Source: Chitinophaga pinensis
Lineage (GTDB): Bacteria > Bacteroidota > Bacteroidia > Chitinophagales > Chitinophagaceae
NCBI RefSeq assembly: GCF_007896845.1
Contig: NZ_VOHS01000008.1
Coordinates: forward strand, 186,001-250,000
DNA: 64,000 nucleotides
Reading direction: 5' to 3'
In this document: in pieces, positions 52,047 through 60,923 of the stretch
How positions within the stretch are numbered: position 1 is the first letter of the stretch
Layout: each line of letters opens with the position of its first letter
The notes under the pieces: model-generated
What the model was told of the DNA's origin: nothing
Seen by the model: the letters and a program-made list of their open reading frames with translations, nothing else
Databases searched by the model: none
Made by a program: the position numbers and the translations under genes

Positions 52047-52061
52047 AAGTATATTTATAAC

Positions 52062-52868
52062 ATGGCAGCTACAACAGATCCAAACATACCGCAGATTGTC
52101 TATGCCTGCGTTTCACATAAAACCGTTGACGCAGAATTGCTGGTCAGGCAACATGTGATCGAATACATTCTTGCCGGCACCTCGATCGCGTATTTTGGCA
52201 ATAAATCACAGACCTTTAAGGCCGGTGATATCCGTTTCGCGGTAAGAAACAGGTTAAGCAAATTTGTAAAACTGCCGCATGAAGGCGAAGAATATCGCTC
52301 AATTGCTATCTGCATTGATAAAAACACCTTGCTGGATATATCAGCACCATATGAACGGAGTATTGCAGCCAGTCAGCATTATGACAATGTGCTTCCACTA
52401 CGGCCCAACCATCTTTTCAAAAACTATATTGACTCCTTGTTACCTTACCTCGAACATAGCCACCAGATCACCGGAGAATTGCTAAAAACAAAAGTGAAAG
52501 AAGCCGTACTGATATTCATGGAGGCCAACCCCGAACTCAAACGTCTTCTCTTTGACTTCAGTGAACCGGGGAAAATAGACCTGCAGGAGTTTATGGAAGA
52601 GCACTATCAATACAGCGGCGATCTGGAACATATGGCTTATCTCACCGGCCGGAGCATTTCCACGTTTAAGCGTGATTTCGAAAAGATATTTCACACGACT
52701 CCTGGCAAGTGGCTGATACAGAAAAAGCTGGAAGCAGCACATGTCTTGTTAAAAGAAAAGAAAATGAAGCCTACAGACGTATATATGGAGGTTGGCTTTA
52801 ATGACTACTCACATTTCTTTACGGCATTCAAAAAGCTATTCGGTACTTCGCCCTCTATGGTCGTCTGA
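52062..52868 (+). CDS. AraC family transcriptional regulator
   Basis: A 268-aa regulator. The N-terminal domain (about 1-150) is a cupin-like sensing part. The C-terminal double helix-turn-helix has DLEHMAYLTGRSISTFKRDF and the PxxxxxxxRxxxAxxLL segment GKWLIQKKLEAAHVLLKEKK, then MEVGFNDYSHFFTAFKKLFG. It lies directly after the SDR gene and may control it; the inducer is unknown. Confidence 0.92.
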   Translation: MAATTDPNIPQIVYACVSHKTVDAELLVRQHVIEYILAGTSIAYFGNKSQTFKAGDIRFAVRNRLSKFVKLPHEGEEYRSIAICIDKNTLLDISAPYERSIAASQHYDNVLPLRPNHLFKNYIDSLLPYLEHSHQITGELLKTKVKEAVLIFMEANPELKRLLFDFSEPGKIDLQEFMEEHYQYSGDLEHMAYLTGRSISTFKRDFEKIFHTTPGKWLIQKKLEAAHVLLKEKKMKPTDVYMEVGFNDYSHFFTAFKKLFGTSPSMVV

Positions 52869-53091
52869 GTACTTCATTATCAAGCTGCATAAAACCCGGA
52901 AAGTCCAATAAAACCGCCTTAATAAGCAATTGATAATCAATAATATTTAGGACTTGTAGACGCTTTGTAAATGCCCCTTTTTCACATTCTTCCCTTATTT
53001 CTGCTTTCTTTACGCCGTCGAAATTACTCCGGCCTATATCCAACTGTTTGACGATATCAATTAACTCCTTCTTACAAAGTCGGGGGATATA
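52855..53091 (-). pseudogene. Unrecognised ORF, possibly a 5'-truncated gene fragment
   Basis: The open frame spans 78 codons after a TAG at 53092-53094 and has no ATG; the only usual start is a TTG at 53043 (62 aa). The text KELIDIVKQLDIGRS and GVKKAEIREECEKGAFTKRL followed by LLIKAVLLDFPGFMQL reads like a helical coding sequence, yet I do not recognise a family. It overlaps the AraC stop by 14 bp. The rest of 53092-53206 holds nothing I can name. Confidence 0.3.
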
Positions 53092-53206
53092 CTATTTATC
53101 CCCATTTCAACCCATATGCAGACTAAAAGGCGCGTGAACGATCCATAAACCAGCGTCCTTTTAGTCGGCGGGGACTGAACGCAGCTACAGGAAAAATGGT
53201 AATTCT

Positions 53207-53214
53207 TACCTTTG
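53207..53214 (+). promoter_or_regulatory. -7 element of the next lipoprotein gene
   Basis: TACCTTTG fits TAnnTTTG and is 38 nt upstream of the ATG at 53253. It supports that start over an in-frame ATG at 53196, which would lie upstream of the promoter. Confidence 0.45.
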
Positions 53215-53252
53215 TAACACAGTTAGCCATTTTCAACACACAATTCCCGTTT

Positions 53253-53744
53253 ATGACATTTTACAAGTACCTGTTTCTTATTGTTTTACTATTATTCTAC
53301 TCAGCATGTCAGTATGATCCATACGCACACATGTATACGACCCATAAACCGGACTTCGAAGATCTTATCGGCACTTATAGGTTCGGCGAACAAACAGTAT
53401 CGCAGGACACAGTTAACAAGGCTGGAAAAGAGAGTTACATCGAACTAAGGAAAAACGGCACTTATACGATCTGCGATATGCCTGACGTCTTTCCAGAGCA
53501 TGTGAACAGTTCAAAAAAAAGGATCAAAGGCAATGTTTCTGCCAAAGGAAAATGGAATATCGAAAGTGTAGGCAATGTAGATAACGGATCAAACGTAGAG
53601 ACACACTGGGGCATCGGATTAACAAACTTCAATAAACAATATACCAGCATAGGATTCTTGGGTAATAAACCACCTTATGACATTATAATCACACTAGGCG
53701 ATCCCGACGCAGGCGAAGTCCTTATTTTCATCAGAGAAGAATAA
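53253..53744 (+). CDS. Hypothetical lipoprotein
   Basis: A 163-aa exported protein. The signal peptide MTFYKYLFLIVLLLFYSAC ends with a lipobox. The mature part has LIGTYRFGEQTVSQDTVNKA, a beta-rich middle KGKWNIESVGN and a closing LGDPDAGEVLIFIREE, like small lipocalin-type proteins that begin with a GTY motif. No named family is sure and there is no functional context. Confidence 0.6.
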   Translation: MTFYKYLFLIVLLLFYSACQYDPYAHMYTTHKPDFEDLIGTYRFGEQTVSQDTVNKAGKESYIELRKNGTYTICDMPDVFPEHVNSSKKRIKGNVSAKGKWNIESVGNVDNGSNVETHWGIGLTNFNKQYTSIGFLGNKPPYDIIITLGDPDAGEVLIFIREE

Positions 53745-53786
53745 GTCCTGACCGCTAAAGAAGTCTTATTCCTGATTATCTCCTTA

Positions 53787-53835
53787 TCATCTTACGTTAA
53801 TGCTACCTTTTTTACGTAGCATTAACGTAAGATGA
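53787..53835. repeat. Perfect 20-bp hairpin repeat
   Basis: Arms 53787-53806 (TCATCTTACGTTAATGCTAC) and 53816-53835 are perfect reverse complements with a 9-nt loop. It is directly followed by a twofold direct repeat TATAGTCAGAC. It lies between converging genes (lipoprotein and nitrilase-family hydrolase). Its ATCTTACGTTAAT core resembles the ATCCTTCGTTCAT core of the 72-bp palindrome at 20477. Confidence 0.85.
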
Positions 53836-53937
53836 GTATAGTCAGACTATAGTCAGACCATATATGAAAGAGCTGAACGCTACAAAACTACTCTACTGCT
53901 ATGCAGCCACGTTTCAGCAGACCTGTTATTTTGTACG

Positions 53938-54729
53938 TCAGGAATGATAGAGTGCATGCTTAAATCGCTTCGCCAATAATCCGCTTGCTTTTTCCGGATC
54001 AATTTCAACAACTACAACGCCGACATCCCCATATGCTGCATGTGCGATACAAGTACCATCGGGAGCGACCAGTGAAGAGGCAGCATGTGAGTAGCGGCAT
54101 GCATAATTAGAACTGGCCGTATAAATTGTATTTTCCATTGCTCTGAGCATGACTGCCTTTTCGTAGTAAGGATTCTCTTTTGCGCCCCATTCTTTCAGTT
54201 CCACACCTTCCGTTTCACTTCCACCAAAATGAGGCATAAATACGATCTTCGCATCTTGCTGTGCAGCCCATCTCACAGATTCAGGATAACGGAATCCTTC
54301 ATGACAGATCGTAATACCAAACTTCACTCCATTCACTTCAAAAATACTACGGGTAGTGCCAGCTGTCCACCACTCATCCTCTGTCGGATCAAGCTGGTTT
54401 TTCGTCTGATAGCCCAATACTTCGCCCTTAGCGGAAACGACAAAGGCAAGATTCACCAGCTGCTCATCTATATACCAATCCATAGGAACAATAATCGTAA
54501 TAGCGTGTTCCGCTGCGATGTCGCATACTTTCGCCAGCGCATGCAATAAAGACTTTCTGGAACGATCTTCCGGGGTATATCCCATACCCGGATAACCAGG
54601 CAGATATGATTCAGGAAAACAGATAATTTCAGCGTTTTCAGCAACGGCTTCTTTTACCAGTTTTTCCAGCCAGAACAGTCCATCCTGCAAGGACTTCGGG
54701 AAAGGAGGTGACGCTAATGCAAGTTTCAT
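53938..54729 (-). CDS. Carbon-nitrogen hydrolase (nitrilase superfamily)
   Basis: A 263-aa cytoplasmic hydrolase with the full catalytic triad: Glu40 in CFPESYLPGYPG, Lys110 in YQTKNQLDP and Cys142 in ITICHEGFRYPE. Members cleave amide C-N bonds (amidase, carbamoylase, omega-amidase type). The substrate is not shown by the sequence. It is a single gene. Confidence 0.93.
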   Translation of the reverse strand: MKLALASPPFPKSLQDGLFWLEKLVKEAVAENAEIICFPESYLPGYPGMGYTPEDRSRKSLLHALAKVCDIAAEHAITIIVPMDWYIDEQLVNLAFVVSAKGEVLGYQTKNQLDPTEDEWWTAGTTRSIFEVNGVKFGITICHEGFRYPESVRWAAQQDAKIVFMPHFGGSETEGVELKEWGAKENPYYEKAVMLRAMENTIYTASSNYACRYSHAASSLVAPDGTCIAHAAYGDVGVVVVEIDPEKASGLLAKRFKHALYHS

Positions 54730-54806
54730 AAAGACGGTTTATATGCGGGCAAAATTATAGAATATGCTTGTATAGTTTGTTGTATATTCATAGATATCGC
54801 CACCAT

Positions 54807-55130
54807 ATGAAATTTCCTATAGTACTGTTATCTGCTATGTTATTTATCTCTGGTTGCGCCACACTGCAGGAAACGGGCGGAATAACACAACAACCACCAT
54901 ATACGCCTCTTCATGAAAAAGACGTTGCATCACTACGAACATATTACAGTACAGATACACTGATCATCCGTGACACATATGTAGGATATGCAACGACCGT
55001 ACCTTTAAAGAGAGTAGAAATTTTAAGACCTTACACTATTCTTGAAAAATGGGATGGTAAGCATAAGCGATATTATGCATTGGACAGCCAACAGGATTTA
55101 TCGGGCGCCCAATGCCTGCAAAAAGCCTAA
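54807..55130 (+). CDS. Small hypothetical lipoprotein
   Basis: A 107-aa exported protein. The start at ATG 54807 gives signal peptide MKFPIVLLSAMLFISGC with the lipobox. The mature part is short (TLQETGGITQQPPYTPLHEK and later YTILEKWDGKHKRYYALDSQ). No known family. The 3' end overlaps the converging SnoaL-like gene by 33 bp. Confidence 0.55.
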   Translation: MKFPIVLLSAMLFISGCATLQETGGITQQPPYTPLHEKDVASLRTYYSTDTLIIRDTYVGYATTVPLKRVEILRPYTILEKWDGKHKRYYALDSQQDLSGAQCLQKA

Positions 55131-55547
55131 ACGATCAGTAAGCACATGACTGCTGATGATCTTTCCATCTTTCAGTTCATACTTGACAATCCCCTCTCCT
55201 GTCACATGTTTTCCTGTAGCAGGAATGTCCTGAAAAGTTCCCTTATGGGTGCCCTCGAATTGCTGGAATACAACCACTTTATCATCTTCTGCTACCATGT
55301 CTTTAATCAGCCATTGTGCATCCGGAAAGGCAGCGATCAATGGTTGTAATTGTTGCCCGAATGTACCCGGATAAGTAGCTGAAACGAACTGAGATACATT
55401 GGACATATCTCTTTTGTTGAAGACTTCTTCATACATCTTTTTGATTACTGCTTTGTTGTTCATGGTATGCTCCGTTTTTTTTATTGTCTGCGCTGCTGAT
55501 AATAAAGGCATTACTATTACAGCCGACAGGAATACTAAAAATTTCAT
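55098..55547 (-). CDS. Exported SnoaL-like / ester cyclase family protein
   Basis: A 149-aa protein with a signal peptide (FLVFLSAVIVMPLLSAAQ) and a SnoaL-fold domain: VIKKMYEEVFNKRDMSNVSQ, then FPDAQWLIKDMVAEDDKVVV and FEGTHKGTFQDIPATGKHVT, which is characteristic of the ester cyclase group. The catalytic role is not established for most members. It overlaps the converging lipoprotein gene at the 3' ends. Confidence 0.85.
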   Translation of the reverse strand: MKFLVFLSAVIVMPLLSAAQTIKKTEHTMNNKAVIKKMYEEVFNKRDMSNVSQFVSATYPGTFGQQLQPLIAAFPDAQWLIKDMVAEDDKVVVFQQFEGTHKGTFQDIPATGKHVTGEGIVKYELKDGKIISSHVLTDRLGFLQALGAR

Positions 55548-55669
55548 TGTTTGTTTTTTACAAAACTAGCTACCAGCCGCCACGCCGAATTGTAAAAAAT
55601 CATTGATTTATCTCCGTAGCATTTACCAATAAAACAATAGTCAGTGTAAAGATGGGATACACACAGTAA

Positions 55670-56457
55670 CTATAGCCAACATTTACCTGCCGAGTAGGTA
55701 CGGGCATGGCCTGCGATGAGTACCCGCTCTCCATTATCAGTACAGAATAAGGTTCCTAGTCGTTCAGATAACTGTAATGCTTTCAGTTCCTTTTTCCCCA
55801 GCTTTTCACTCCAGTAAGGAATGAGTGAACAATGGGCAGAGCCTGTTACAGGATCTTCCAATATCGAAGCCTGTGGCGTAAAAAAGCGGGATACAAAATC
55901 ACAGTTTTCGCCGGGTGCGGTGATGATCACTCCTCCCGGATCAAGATTGATCTGGTCCAGCATCTGCCGGTCTATCTGTATATCACGGATATCCTGTTCA
56001 ACGGCATATACCAGTACATAATCTCTCGCCTTTAATACAAGCTGTGGTTGCTTACTCAAAGAACGGCTGATCACATCGGGTAATGCAGCGGATACCGGCT
56101 TTCTGGAAGGAAAGTCCAGTACATACCGCTCCCCGCTGAAAGTCACTTTTAATGGTCCACTGGCAGAAGAAAACAGTATACTGTCTTTATCGTAATTAAG
56201 GAACGTTTTAATCACATGTGCTGCAGCCAAAGTAGCATGACCACACAGGTCCATTTCTATTTCCGGTGTAAACCAGCGTAATGCAAATCCATCTCCCTGC
56301 GGGATAAAAATGCGGTCTCAGCCACAGCATTCTCCCTCGCAAGTAACAACAGCTGTTCATCCGGCAGCCATTCTTCCAAAGGGATAACGCAGGCAGGATT
56401 ACCGCCAAAAACATCTGCAGTAAATGCGTCAACCTGATATAAATTCAATTCGGTCAT
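55670..56457 (-). pseudogene. PhzF family isomerase-like gene, frameshifted
   Basis: The first frame (56457-56257) reads LNLYQVDAFTADVFGGNPAC and ARENAVAETAF, with the family Glu near residue 47, then runs into a stop. From the A5 run at 56306-56310 the correct continuation is in another frame (IPQGDGFALRWFTPEIEMDL), leading to DLCGHATLAAAHV and DPVTGSAHCSLIPYW. One missing T in the coding-strand T run (TTTTT for TTTTTT) explains it. The restored protein would be about 262 aa, normal for PhzF-type isomerases and epimerases. It is a homopolymer, so a sequencing error is possible. Confidence 0.85.
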
Positions 56458-56529
56458 GGGAAAGGGTATTAAACGTAGAAAGTCAGCAAATTGCTGACTT
56501 TCTACATAGTAAGATAAAATATCGTCTGA

Positions 56530-56811
56530 CTATTCTTCATCTTCTTCATCAAACTCATCTTCTTCCAGCCATTCAAGATAAGAATAGTACCATTCTTCCA
56601 GCTGTCCGAGTAACTCTTCTTTCTTACCCGGATCGTTCTTAAAGAACTCATCCACGTTATCCAGTTCAGCAACGATATCAATATGACCGTTTTCCTCGTC
56701 TTCATCAACACGTTTAGCGAAGAAACGGGGTTGCTCTGTGTGGAAGATATACTCATTGTCAGGATCCGTAACAGGATCATCAGCAATCATAAACTTGGGT
56801 AACTTTGCCAT
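56530..56811 (-). CDS. Small acidic hypothetical protein
   Basis: A 93-aa strongly acidic cytoplasmic protein, MAKLPKFMIADDPVTDPDNE at the start and a Glu/Asp-rich end (LEEDEFDEEDEE). The start and the FIHTEQPRFFAKRV-like middle (EYIFHTEQPRFFAKRV) look conserved in Chitinophagaceae by memory, but no function is known. Confidence 0.65.
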   Translation of the reverse strand: MAKLPKFMIADDPVTDPDNEYIFHTEQPRFFAKRVDEDEENGHIDIVAELDNVDEFFKNDPGKKEELLGQLEEWYYSYLEWLEEDEFDEEDEE

Positions 56812-56914
56812 ATTAATATTGTTTTATTTTAACATTAAAAGTCCCACAGGGACCAGACAAAAGTATCGATTAATCAATTACAGCCAAAACAGTTTTTAGC
56901 TGCTGCAGTCGTAG

Positions 56915-57322
56915 TTACCCTATGTTCCCGATTATCCTGTTCAATACGCTGATCATCAGATTATACTCTGCTTCGGTGATACCATTCAACATACGGCCTG
57001 ATCTCTCTTGCTGCATAATTCCTATTTGCCGGTACGCTTCCATTCCTTCCGCAGTGAAGATACATTTATCCTCCACCGAAACAGTTACCCAGCCCCGATC
57101 AAGCATTGATTGTATAATTTCTCCGAATTGCTGTACGGAGACCGTTGACTTTATTTCCTGAAAAAACTCCCAGGTAACAATACTTCCTTCATCTGCGATC
57201 CGCTGCATGATCATCCAGTGATGACGGGAAATAGAAAGATCTGCAAATTCATCATTTAAAAAAGCAGTAATACGTTTGTCTGCTTCTTTCAGATACCAGC
57301 CAAGCGGCTTGTTAGCTTCCAT
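56915..57322 (-). CDS. MarR-like winged-helix protein
   Basis: A 135-aa protein with a MarR-type layout: WYLKEADKRITAFLNDEF, LSISRHHWMIMQRIADEGSI, the recognition region VSVQQFGEIIQSMLDRGWVT and the wing VEDKCIFTAEGMEAYRQIG. It is probably a small DNA-binding regulator. It lies just downstream of the AraC gene with a 37-nt gap and may be cotranscribed. Confidence 0.7.
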   Translation of the reverse strand: MEANKPLGWYLKEADKRITAFLNDEFADLSISRHHWMIMQRIADEGSIVTWEFFQEIKSTVSVQQFGEIIQSMLDRGWVTVSVEDKCIFTAEGMEAYRQIGIMQQERSGRMLNGITEAEYNLMISVLNRIIGNIG

Positions 57323-57359
57323 AGTGTAGTTGTTAAAAATAGTAAGTAGGACCTGTTAT

Positions 57360-58355
57360 TTAATTTTTCTGATAACTGACAGGTGTTTTTCCTGTCCATC
57401 TTTTAAAAGCTCTTGTAAATGCGCTCAGTTCATTGTACCCCAGCATATAGGAGATTGTCTTGACGGCATAACCGCCTTCTTCAAGGTAATGTATGGCCAG
57501 TGATTTCCTGACTTCGTCTGCTACATCCTGATAATTAATTCCTTCTTCTTTTAATTTACGTTGTAGTGTTCTCGGACTGACATTAAAATTAGCTGCGATC
57601 TCGCTCAGAGATCTTATTCCGAGATAAGCATTCGTCAGCAGGTATTGATGTATTTTTTCTCTTAATGAATCGCCTTCCGTGCTGTTATGCGCAGCCACCT
57701 TCTGTAGCAGCGTACGTTGTATTTCATAATTGGCACTCAGTAAAGATTCTGACCAATAGCGATTGTCAAACACCAGCGCATAGTCGTCTGTACTCTTTTC
57801 TATATTACAGCGAAACACACGTGTATATTCGGCTTCCTGTTCTACTCTGTAAGGCAGTTGTACTGCTTCCGGCTTCACTTTACGCAACAACAGCCCATCC
57901 AGTTCATGCACAACAAAGACCATAAACAGTTCGATTGTTTGTCTGAAAACAAACATATCCGTCCGTTCTGTCAATGGCAGAAATCGTATAATAAAATGAG
58001 ACTCCTTCCGCTCAACAATCACGCGAAACAAATCAGTAAGAAGGTGTGACAATGCGGCCGCCTGCTCTACTGCCTCTCCGACAGTTTTACTTGTCCGGAT
58101 AATTTCCCCTACAATTCCCAATGCGGACAATTGTAATGACTCTCCGAAATGCAGGCCAAACATGGTATCGTCTGCCAATGTACTGGCTTCCCGCCACAGA
58201 TTATTCAGCTGTTGATTATTGATAATATAGTCTCCGGTACCCTGTAATGCCGGCAGATCTATACCAGCCAGACGACATAACTGTATAGCCGGCACATCAC
58301 GCAAAGCTGCGTATGCAATAAGATTCAGTACAAAACGCCGGCGCATATTCTCCAT
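57360..58355 (-). CDS. AraC family regulator (arabinose_bd / OruR-like)
   Basis: A 331-aa regulator. The start at ATG 58355 (MENMRRRFVLNLIAYAALRD) is chosen over an upstream frame start at 58436. The N-terminal part is the arabinose-binding-domain type found in OruR/ArgR-like regulators. The C-terminal AraC domain has IAANFNVSPRTLQRKLKEEG and TISYMLGYNELSAFTRAFKR, then WTGKTPVSYQKN. It is divergent from the SnoaL-like gene at 58460 and probably controls it. Confidence 0.9.
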   Translation of the reverse strand: MENMRRRFVLNLIAYAALRDVPAIQLCRLAGIDLPALQGTGDYIINNQQLNNLWREASTLADDTMFGLHFGESLQLSALGIVGEIIRTSKTVGEAVEQAAALSHLLTDLFRVIVERKESHFIIRFLPLTERTDMFVFRQTIELFMVFVVHELDGLLLRKVKPEAVQLPYRVEQEAEYTRVFRCNIEKSTDDYALVFDNRYWSESLLSANYEIQRTLLQKVAAHNSTEGDSLREKIHQYLLTNAYLGIRSLSEIAANFNVSPRTLQRKLKEEGINYQDVADEVRKSLAIHYLEEGGYAVKTISYMLGYNELSAFTRAFKRWTGKTPVSYQKN

Positions 58356-58418
58356 AACCTGTCGCGAAATGGTAATTATTTGTCGTATAAAGATAATAAG
58401 CCCCCGCCTTATCGGAAA

Positions 58419-58426
58419 TAGTTTTG
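58419..58426 (+). promoter_or_regulatory. -7 element of the SnoaL-like gene
   Basis: TAGTTTTG fits TAnnTTTG and lies 33 nt upstream of the ATG at 58460; no TTTG box is seen at the usual distance. Confidence 0.4.
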
Positions 58427-58459
58427 CATTAAACAATCACCTAAATAAAAACAAACAAC

Positions 58460-58858
58460 ATGGAAAATCAGGCAAAACAGGTAGTGACGCAATTTCTGAC
58501 TGCGGTACAGCAGGGAGACAATCAAACACTGGCAGCTTTACTCGATCCGGCTGTAGAGTGGGAACAACCCGGCAATAACCGTTTCTCCGGTTTTAAAAAG
58601 GACATTAATGAGGTATTCCAGATGGTGGGCGGTATGTTTGCTCATACCAATAATACGCTTGCACTGGCAAAGGTCAGGGAGATGGCAGTAAGTGGCAACA
58701 GTGTGGCTTGTCTTATTCAATGGACAGCGGAAGGGGCGGCAGGCACTACATTGAATGTGGATAACATTGACGTTTACACCGTTACGGGCGGCAAAATTGT
58801 CAAGGCGAAGATCTACTCCACAGATCTGGAACAGGAAGACCGTTTCTGGGGAAAATAA
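58460..58858 (+). CDS. SnoaL-like / NTF2 fold protein
   Basis: A 132-aa protein without signal peptide. The NTF2-like fold is suggested by VVTQFLTAVQQGDNQTLAAL, LLDPAVEWEQPGNNRFSG and IDVYTVTGGKIVKAKIYSTD. Such proteins are isomerases, hydrolases or ligand binders. It is divergent from an AraC-type regulator. Confidence 0.85.
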   Translation: MENQAKQVVTQFLTAVQQGDNQTLAALLDPAVEWEQPGNNRFSGFKKDINEVFQMVGGMFAHTNNTLALAKVREMAVSGNSVACLIQWTAEGAAGTTLNVDNIDVYTVTGGKIVKAKIYSTDLEQEDRFWGK

Positions 58859-58919
58859 ATTAATCTGGTAAAGTAACTCCTTGGCACACTATTCGTTCTA
58901 TAAGGCAAAAACCAGTCAC

Positions 58920-59393
58920 ATGAAACTATATTTTGCAGCTGCAGCCTTACTGACCATGCTAAGTTGTCAACAATCCGGCAATACCAGCTCTGAAACGGAA
59001 GGGAAAGACAGCACAGTTACCGCTCCTGATCCGGCCATCATAGCAGCAGGTCCTCAATGCTTTACCCGTATCTCCGGCAAGGATACTTCTTATCTGCAGT
59101 TCCATACAGACAATGAAGTAATCAATGGCGAGCTGGAATACCATCTCTTTGAAAAAGACAAAAACCAGGGTACGATCACCGGTACGATCAATAATAACAT
59201 CATTGAGGCGGAATACCACTTTATGAGTGAGGGACAGACCAGTTTAAGGCCTGTTGTATTCAAATTGGAAAATAACAAGGCATATGAGGCTATTCCGTCT
59301 TCTTTGGATAAGGAAGGTGTACCTGTATTCGAAAAAGACCTGACGAAGCTGAAATATGAGGAAACTCCTTTTGTAAAAGGAGATTGCAAATAA
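58920..59393 (+). CDS. Hypothetical lipoprotein
   Basis: A 157-aa exported protein beginning at ATG 58920. The signal peptide MKLYFAAAALLTMLSC ends in a lipobox. The mature part is short, Thr/Ser-rich at first, then FTRISGKDTSYLQFHTDNEV and GTITGTINNNIIEAEYHFMS, of a beta-rich type common among Bacteroidota lipoproteins. No function is known. A strong terminator follows. Confidence 0.65.
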   Translation: MKLYFAAAALLTMLSCQQSGNTSSETEGKDSTVTAPDPAIIAAGPQCFTRISGKDTSYLQFHTDNEVINGELEYHLFEKDKNQGTITGTINNNIIEAEYHFMSEGQTSLRPVVFKLENNKAYEAIPSSLDKEGVPVFEKDLTKLKYEETPFVKGDCK

Positions 59394-59416
59394 TCTGTTC
59401 CTTTCAGGAAAAACAG

Positions 59417-59452
59417 CGCCCCACGATTGAATCGTGGGGCGTTCCGTTTTTT
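59417..59452. terminator. Intrinsic terminator
   Basis: Perfect 11-bp stem CGCCCCACGAT / ATCGTGGGGCG with loop TGA; a T run lies a few bases after. It separates the lipoprotein gene from the converging Sus-like locus. Confidence 0.85.
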
Positions 59453-59495
59453 GTAATGGTTGGTTGATAGGGTTTCAGGATAGTTATAGATGCTA

Positions 59496-60908
59496 TCATC
59501 GTATAAAGACGTCAACTACTTTTCCGGGGAGACCATGTGTCTGATTAAGAATATTGCCGTTCTTCCCGGTACTTATATCAAGGGTGTAATAACTTCCATC
59601 GGTGCCTGCAATCATTTTATTCACCTCATCCATTACTTTGATCATGGTCACGTCTTTGCCACCAAAGTTCGCATCCAGCTGTCTGATTTCCTGATTAAGC
59701 GGATTGTAACGATAGATCTTATCATGAGAGGTGAAGTAAAATACACCTAAGGCCGAGGACTGCCATTTGGTTTGTGCTGTCATCAGACTGTCTCCTTTAA
59801 ACTTACGTTTGTAGAGGGTTTTGAACCTTGAATTTCCTTCCAGAAAGTTCAGGGCGAACTTGAGTTCATACGTCTGACCAACACTGTCACAAAAGGCGTA
59901 TACATCGTTTTCTGTAATCTTCTCAAGATCCAGCAGATCCATCTTCAGATCCTTTGGATTAAACAGTGAATCTTCCTGTGTATAATTTGTACCGAAATAG
60001 GTTGTACGGTCAAAACGCAGGAAACGCTTCTTCGCTTTATCAAAACCGAGGTAGTATAAGCCTTTATCATTGCTGGTAAAAACAAGGTCTCCGGACAGGT
60101 TATAATCGCCTGCAATCGGATTACTGAAATAACCATAATAGGTACCGAAAGGCGCTGTTTCTACTGTTCCGAAGTACAATTTATCATTCATTACAGCAGT
60201 AGTCGTTCCATCCAGCAACTTCTGAAAATAAGAGGGGCGGATCTCTCCCGGTGGATCATAAAAATTCTCCTTCAGGTATTTCATACGTTTCAGATCATCA
60301 GGGCTGATCTGCACCGCAGGATTAGTACCTCCGGCACACACGATCCAGTAAGAAAGCGTTACGTTCAGATAATACTGGTTACGCAATGGTACTATCTGCA
60401 ATGGATTTGTACCCAGACTTTCACCATTGATTGCCGGATACAGATCAGGTTTCACAGAACCATCCGGCTTAACAAAGGAAAGTTTCGCCTGTCCGCCTTC
60501 ATCAGAAAGCACCAATGTGCCTGAAGTAAACTCTGTTTTACCGTTGATGAAGAATTCGTAGAAATACTTCATACCGGTTGTATTGTCCTTTACGGTCAGG
60601 ATACAGCTGTATCTGTTTGAACCAAGACCATACAAAATTCTCAGTGCAGGCCCATCGTAATCATCCGAACGGGCTTCCGAAGGGATCTGTATTATCCAGT
60701 GGCAGGTCATATCAGTTCTGCCACCCGGAAGTGTTATTTTAGGCACGATGATCAGACTATCACCGGTTAAAACAGTATAGGCTGTATCCAGATTGGAAAT
60801 AACCGGCTCTTCGACTTTTACATAATCATAGTTCCCTTTATCCTTGAAGCAGGATGACAGAACGGGAAGCAAAGCAGCAATAAGTATATAAAAAAGTGAT
60901 TTCTTCAT
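59496..60908 (-). CDS. PKD-like family lipoprotein of Sus-type locus
   Basis: A 470-aa cell-surface lipoprotein with lipobox LSSC near residue 20. The part after it (KVEEPVISNLDTAYTVLTGD) is a PKD-like beta-sandwich of the type placed after DUF4843 in many Bacteroidota uptake loci. The rest is beta-propeller-like in pattern (repeated short Tyr/Gly-rich strands). It is the last gene of SusC-SusD-DUF4843-PKD, 15 nt after DUF4843. The ligand is unknown. Confidence 0.85.
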   Translation of the reverse strand: MKKSLFYILIAALLPVLSSCFKDKGNYDYVKVEEPVISNLDTAYTVLTGDSLIIVPKITLPGGRTDMTCHWIIQIPSEARSDDYDGPALRILYGLGSNRYSCILTVKDNTTGMKYFYEFFINGKTEFTSGTLVLSDEGGQAKLSFVKPDGSVKPDLYPAINGESLGTNPLQIVPLRNQYYLNVTLSYWIVCAGGTNPAVQISPDDLKRMKYLKENFYDPPGEIRPSYFQKLLDGTTTAVMNDKLYFGTVETAPFGTYYGYFSNPIAGDYNLSGDLVFTSNDKGLYYLGFDKAKKRFLRFDRTTYFGTNYTQEDSLFNPKDLKMDLLDLEKITENDVYAFCDSVGQTYELKFALNFLEGNSRFKTLYKRKFKGDSLMTAQTKWQSSALGVFYFTSHDKIYRYNPLNQEIRQLDANFGGKDVTMIKVMDEVNKMIAGTDGSYYTLDISTGKNGNILNQTHGLPGKVVDVFIR

Positions 60909-60923
60909 TGTTGTAAGTTTTGC

